From: Gammaproteobacteria bacterium
GTDB lineage: Bacteria; Pseudomonadota; Gammaproteobacteria; Chromatiales; Chromatiaceae
DNA: 5,559 nt
Reading direction: 5' to 3'
Assembly (NCBI GenBank): GCA_015231665.1
Contig: JADGBD010000145.1
Coordinates: 1-5,559 of the forward strand
Below are positions 5,431-5,559 of the stretch, one piece after another (position 1 is the first letter of the stretch; each line of letters starts with the position of its first letter). The notes beneath the pieces were generated by a model. That model did not search any database. It saw only the letters and a program-made list of their open reading frames with translations, and was not told where the DNA came from. Both the position numbers and the translations under genes were made by a program.

Positions 5431-5559
5431 TCGCCTCCGCCGCAGCCACCTCCACAGCCGCCGCCATCACCATCACCGGAGCCATTGCTCCCGCTGGCAT
5501 CGCCCAATCCCTCCGTGCTGCCATCGAAGCTGCTGCTGGAAAAATCCCCACCGCAATGG
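5427..5559 (-). CDS. 3' end of a gene encoding a Gly/Cys/Ser-rich C-terminal tail (partial)
   Basis: On the minus strand, 43 codons enter from the right edge and end with TAG at 5427-5429. The translation starts HCGGDFSSSSFDGSTEG and ends in SGDGDGGGCGGGCGGGD. Such low-complexity Gly/Cys tails occur at the ends of several bacterial membrane or surface proteins, including uncharacterised families. The body of this protein lies outside the window, so the family cannot be named. Regular use of synonymous codons for the Gly run and a clean stop favour real coding sequence over chance. The two CGGG-type Cys repeats could bind metal or form disulfides, which is speculative. Confidence 0.65.
   Translation of the reverse strand, partial: HCGGDFSSSSFDGSTEGLGDASGSNGSGDGDGGGCGGGCGGGD

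Noticed and set aside
1..5559. CRISPR array, tRNA genes, or transposase gene
   Set aside because: No regularly spaced repeats, no tRNA-like cloverleaf noticed, and no reading frame with transposase motifs.

Overview
The window looks like chromosomal DNA of a gammaproteobacterium, most likely Pseudomonas or a close relative. This is inferred from the moderately GC-rich coding sequence, the LysR regulator and GGDEF proteins of pseudomonad type, a DUF3050 protein, and a short intergenic repeat. No rRNA, tRNA or other marker gene is present, so the genus is not proven.

Layout from left to right. (1) Positions 3-579 hold the damaged 3' part of a membrane-anchored diguanylate cyclase. Its transmembrane/linker segment and its GGDEF domain lie in different frames, and the PAS region expected between them is missing. 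(2) Positions 580-740 are a convergent intergenic gap with an 11-bp tandem repeat and copy 1 of a dispersed repeat. (3) A LysR-type regulator (741-1718, minus) is divergent from a DsrE2-like sulfur-relay family gene (1846-2460, plus). The 127-bp gap between them carries an inverted repeat overlapping a good sigma-70-like promoter for the regulator. (4) Positions 2461-2939 hold no convincing gene but contain a perfect 9-bp stem-loop. (5) A soluble diguanylate cyclase with four CBS motifs followed by GGEEF lies at 2940-4277. (6) Copy 2 of the dispersed repeat follows. (7) A DUF3050 protein (4459-5253) has a stop codon overlapping the start of a 25-codon reading frame that runs into a third, partial repeat copy. 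(8) At the right edge, a 17-codon ORF with a strong ribosome binding site meets the 3' end of a minus-strand gene encoding a Gly/Cys-rich tail.

Functionally, the LysR/DsrE2 pair probably forms one regulatory unit, with LysR controlling itself and the divergent gene. The CBS-GGDEF protein probably couples adenine-nucleotide status to c-di-GMP synthesis. The DUF3050 gene appears independent. No multi-gene operon spans the window. The most unusual points are the dispersed repeat that follows three successive stop codons at 48-71 nt, the frame-breaking loss of a PAS domain in the first gene, and the possible gene remnants around 5250-5430. I see no strong evidence for a new defence or mobile system.
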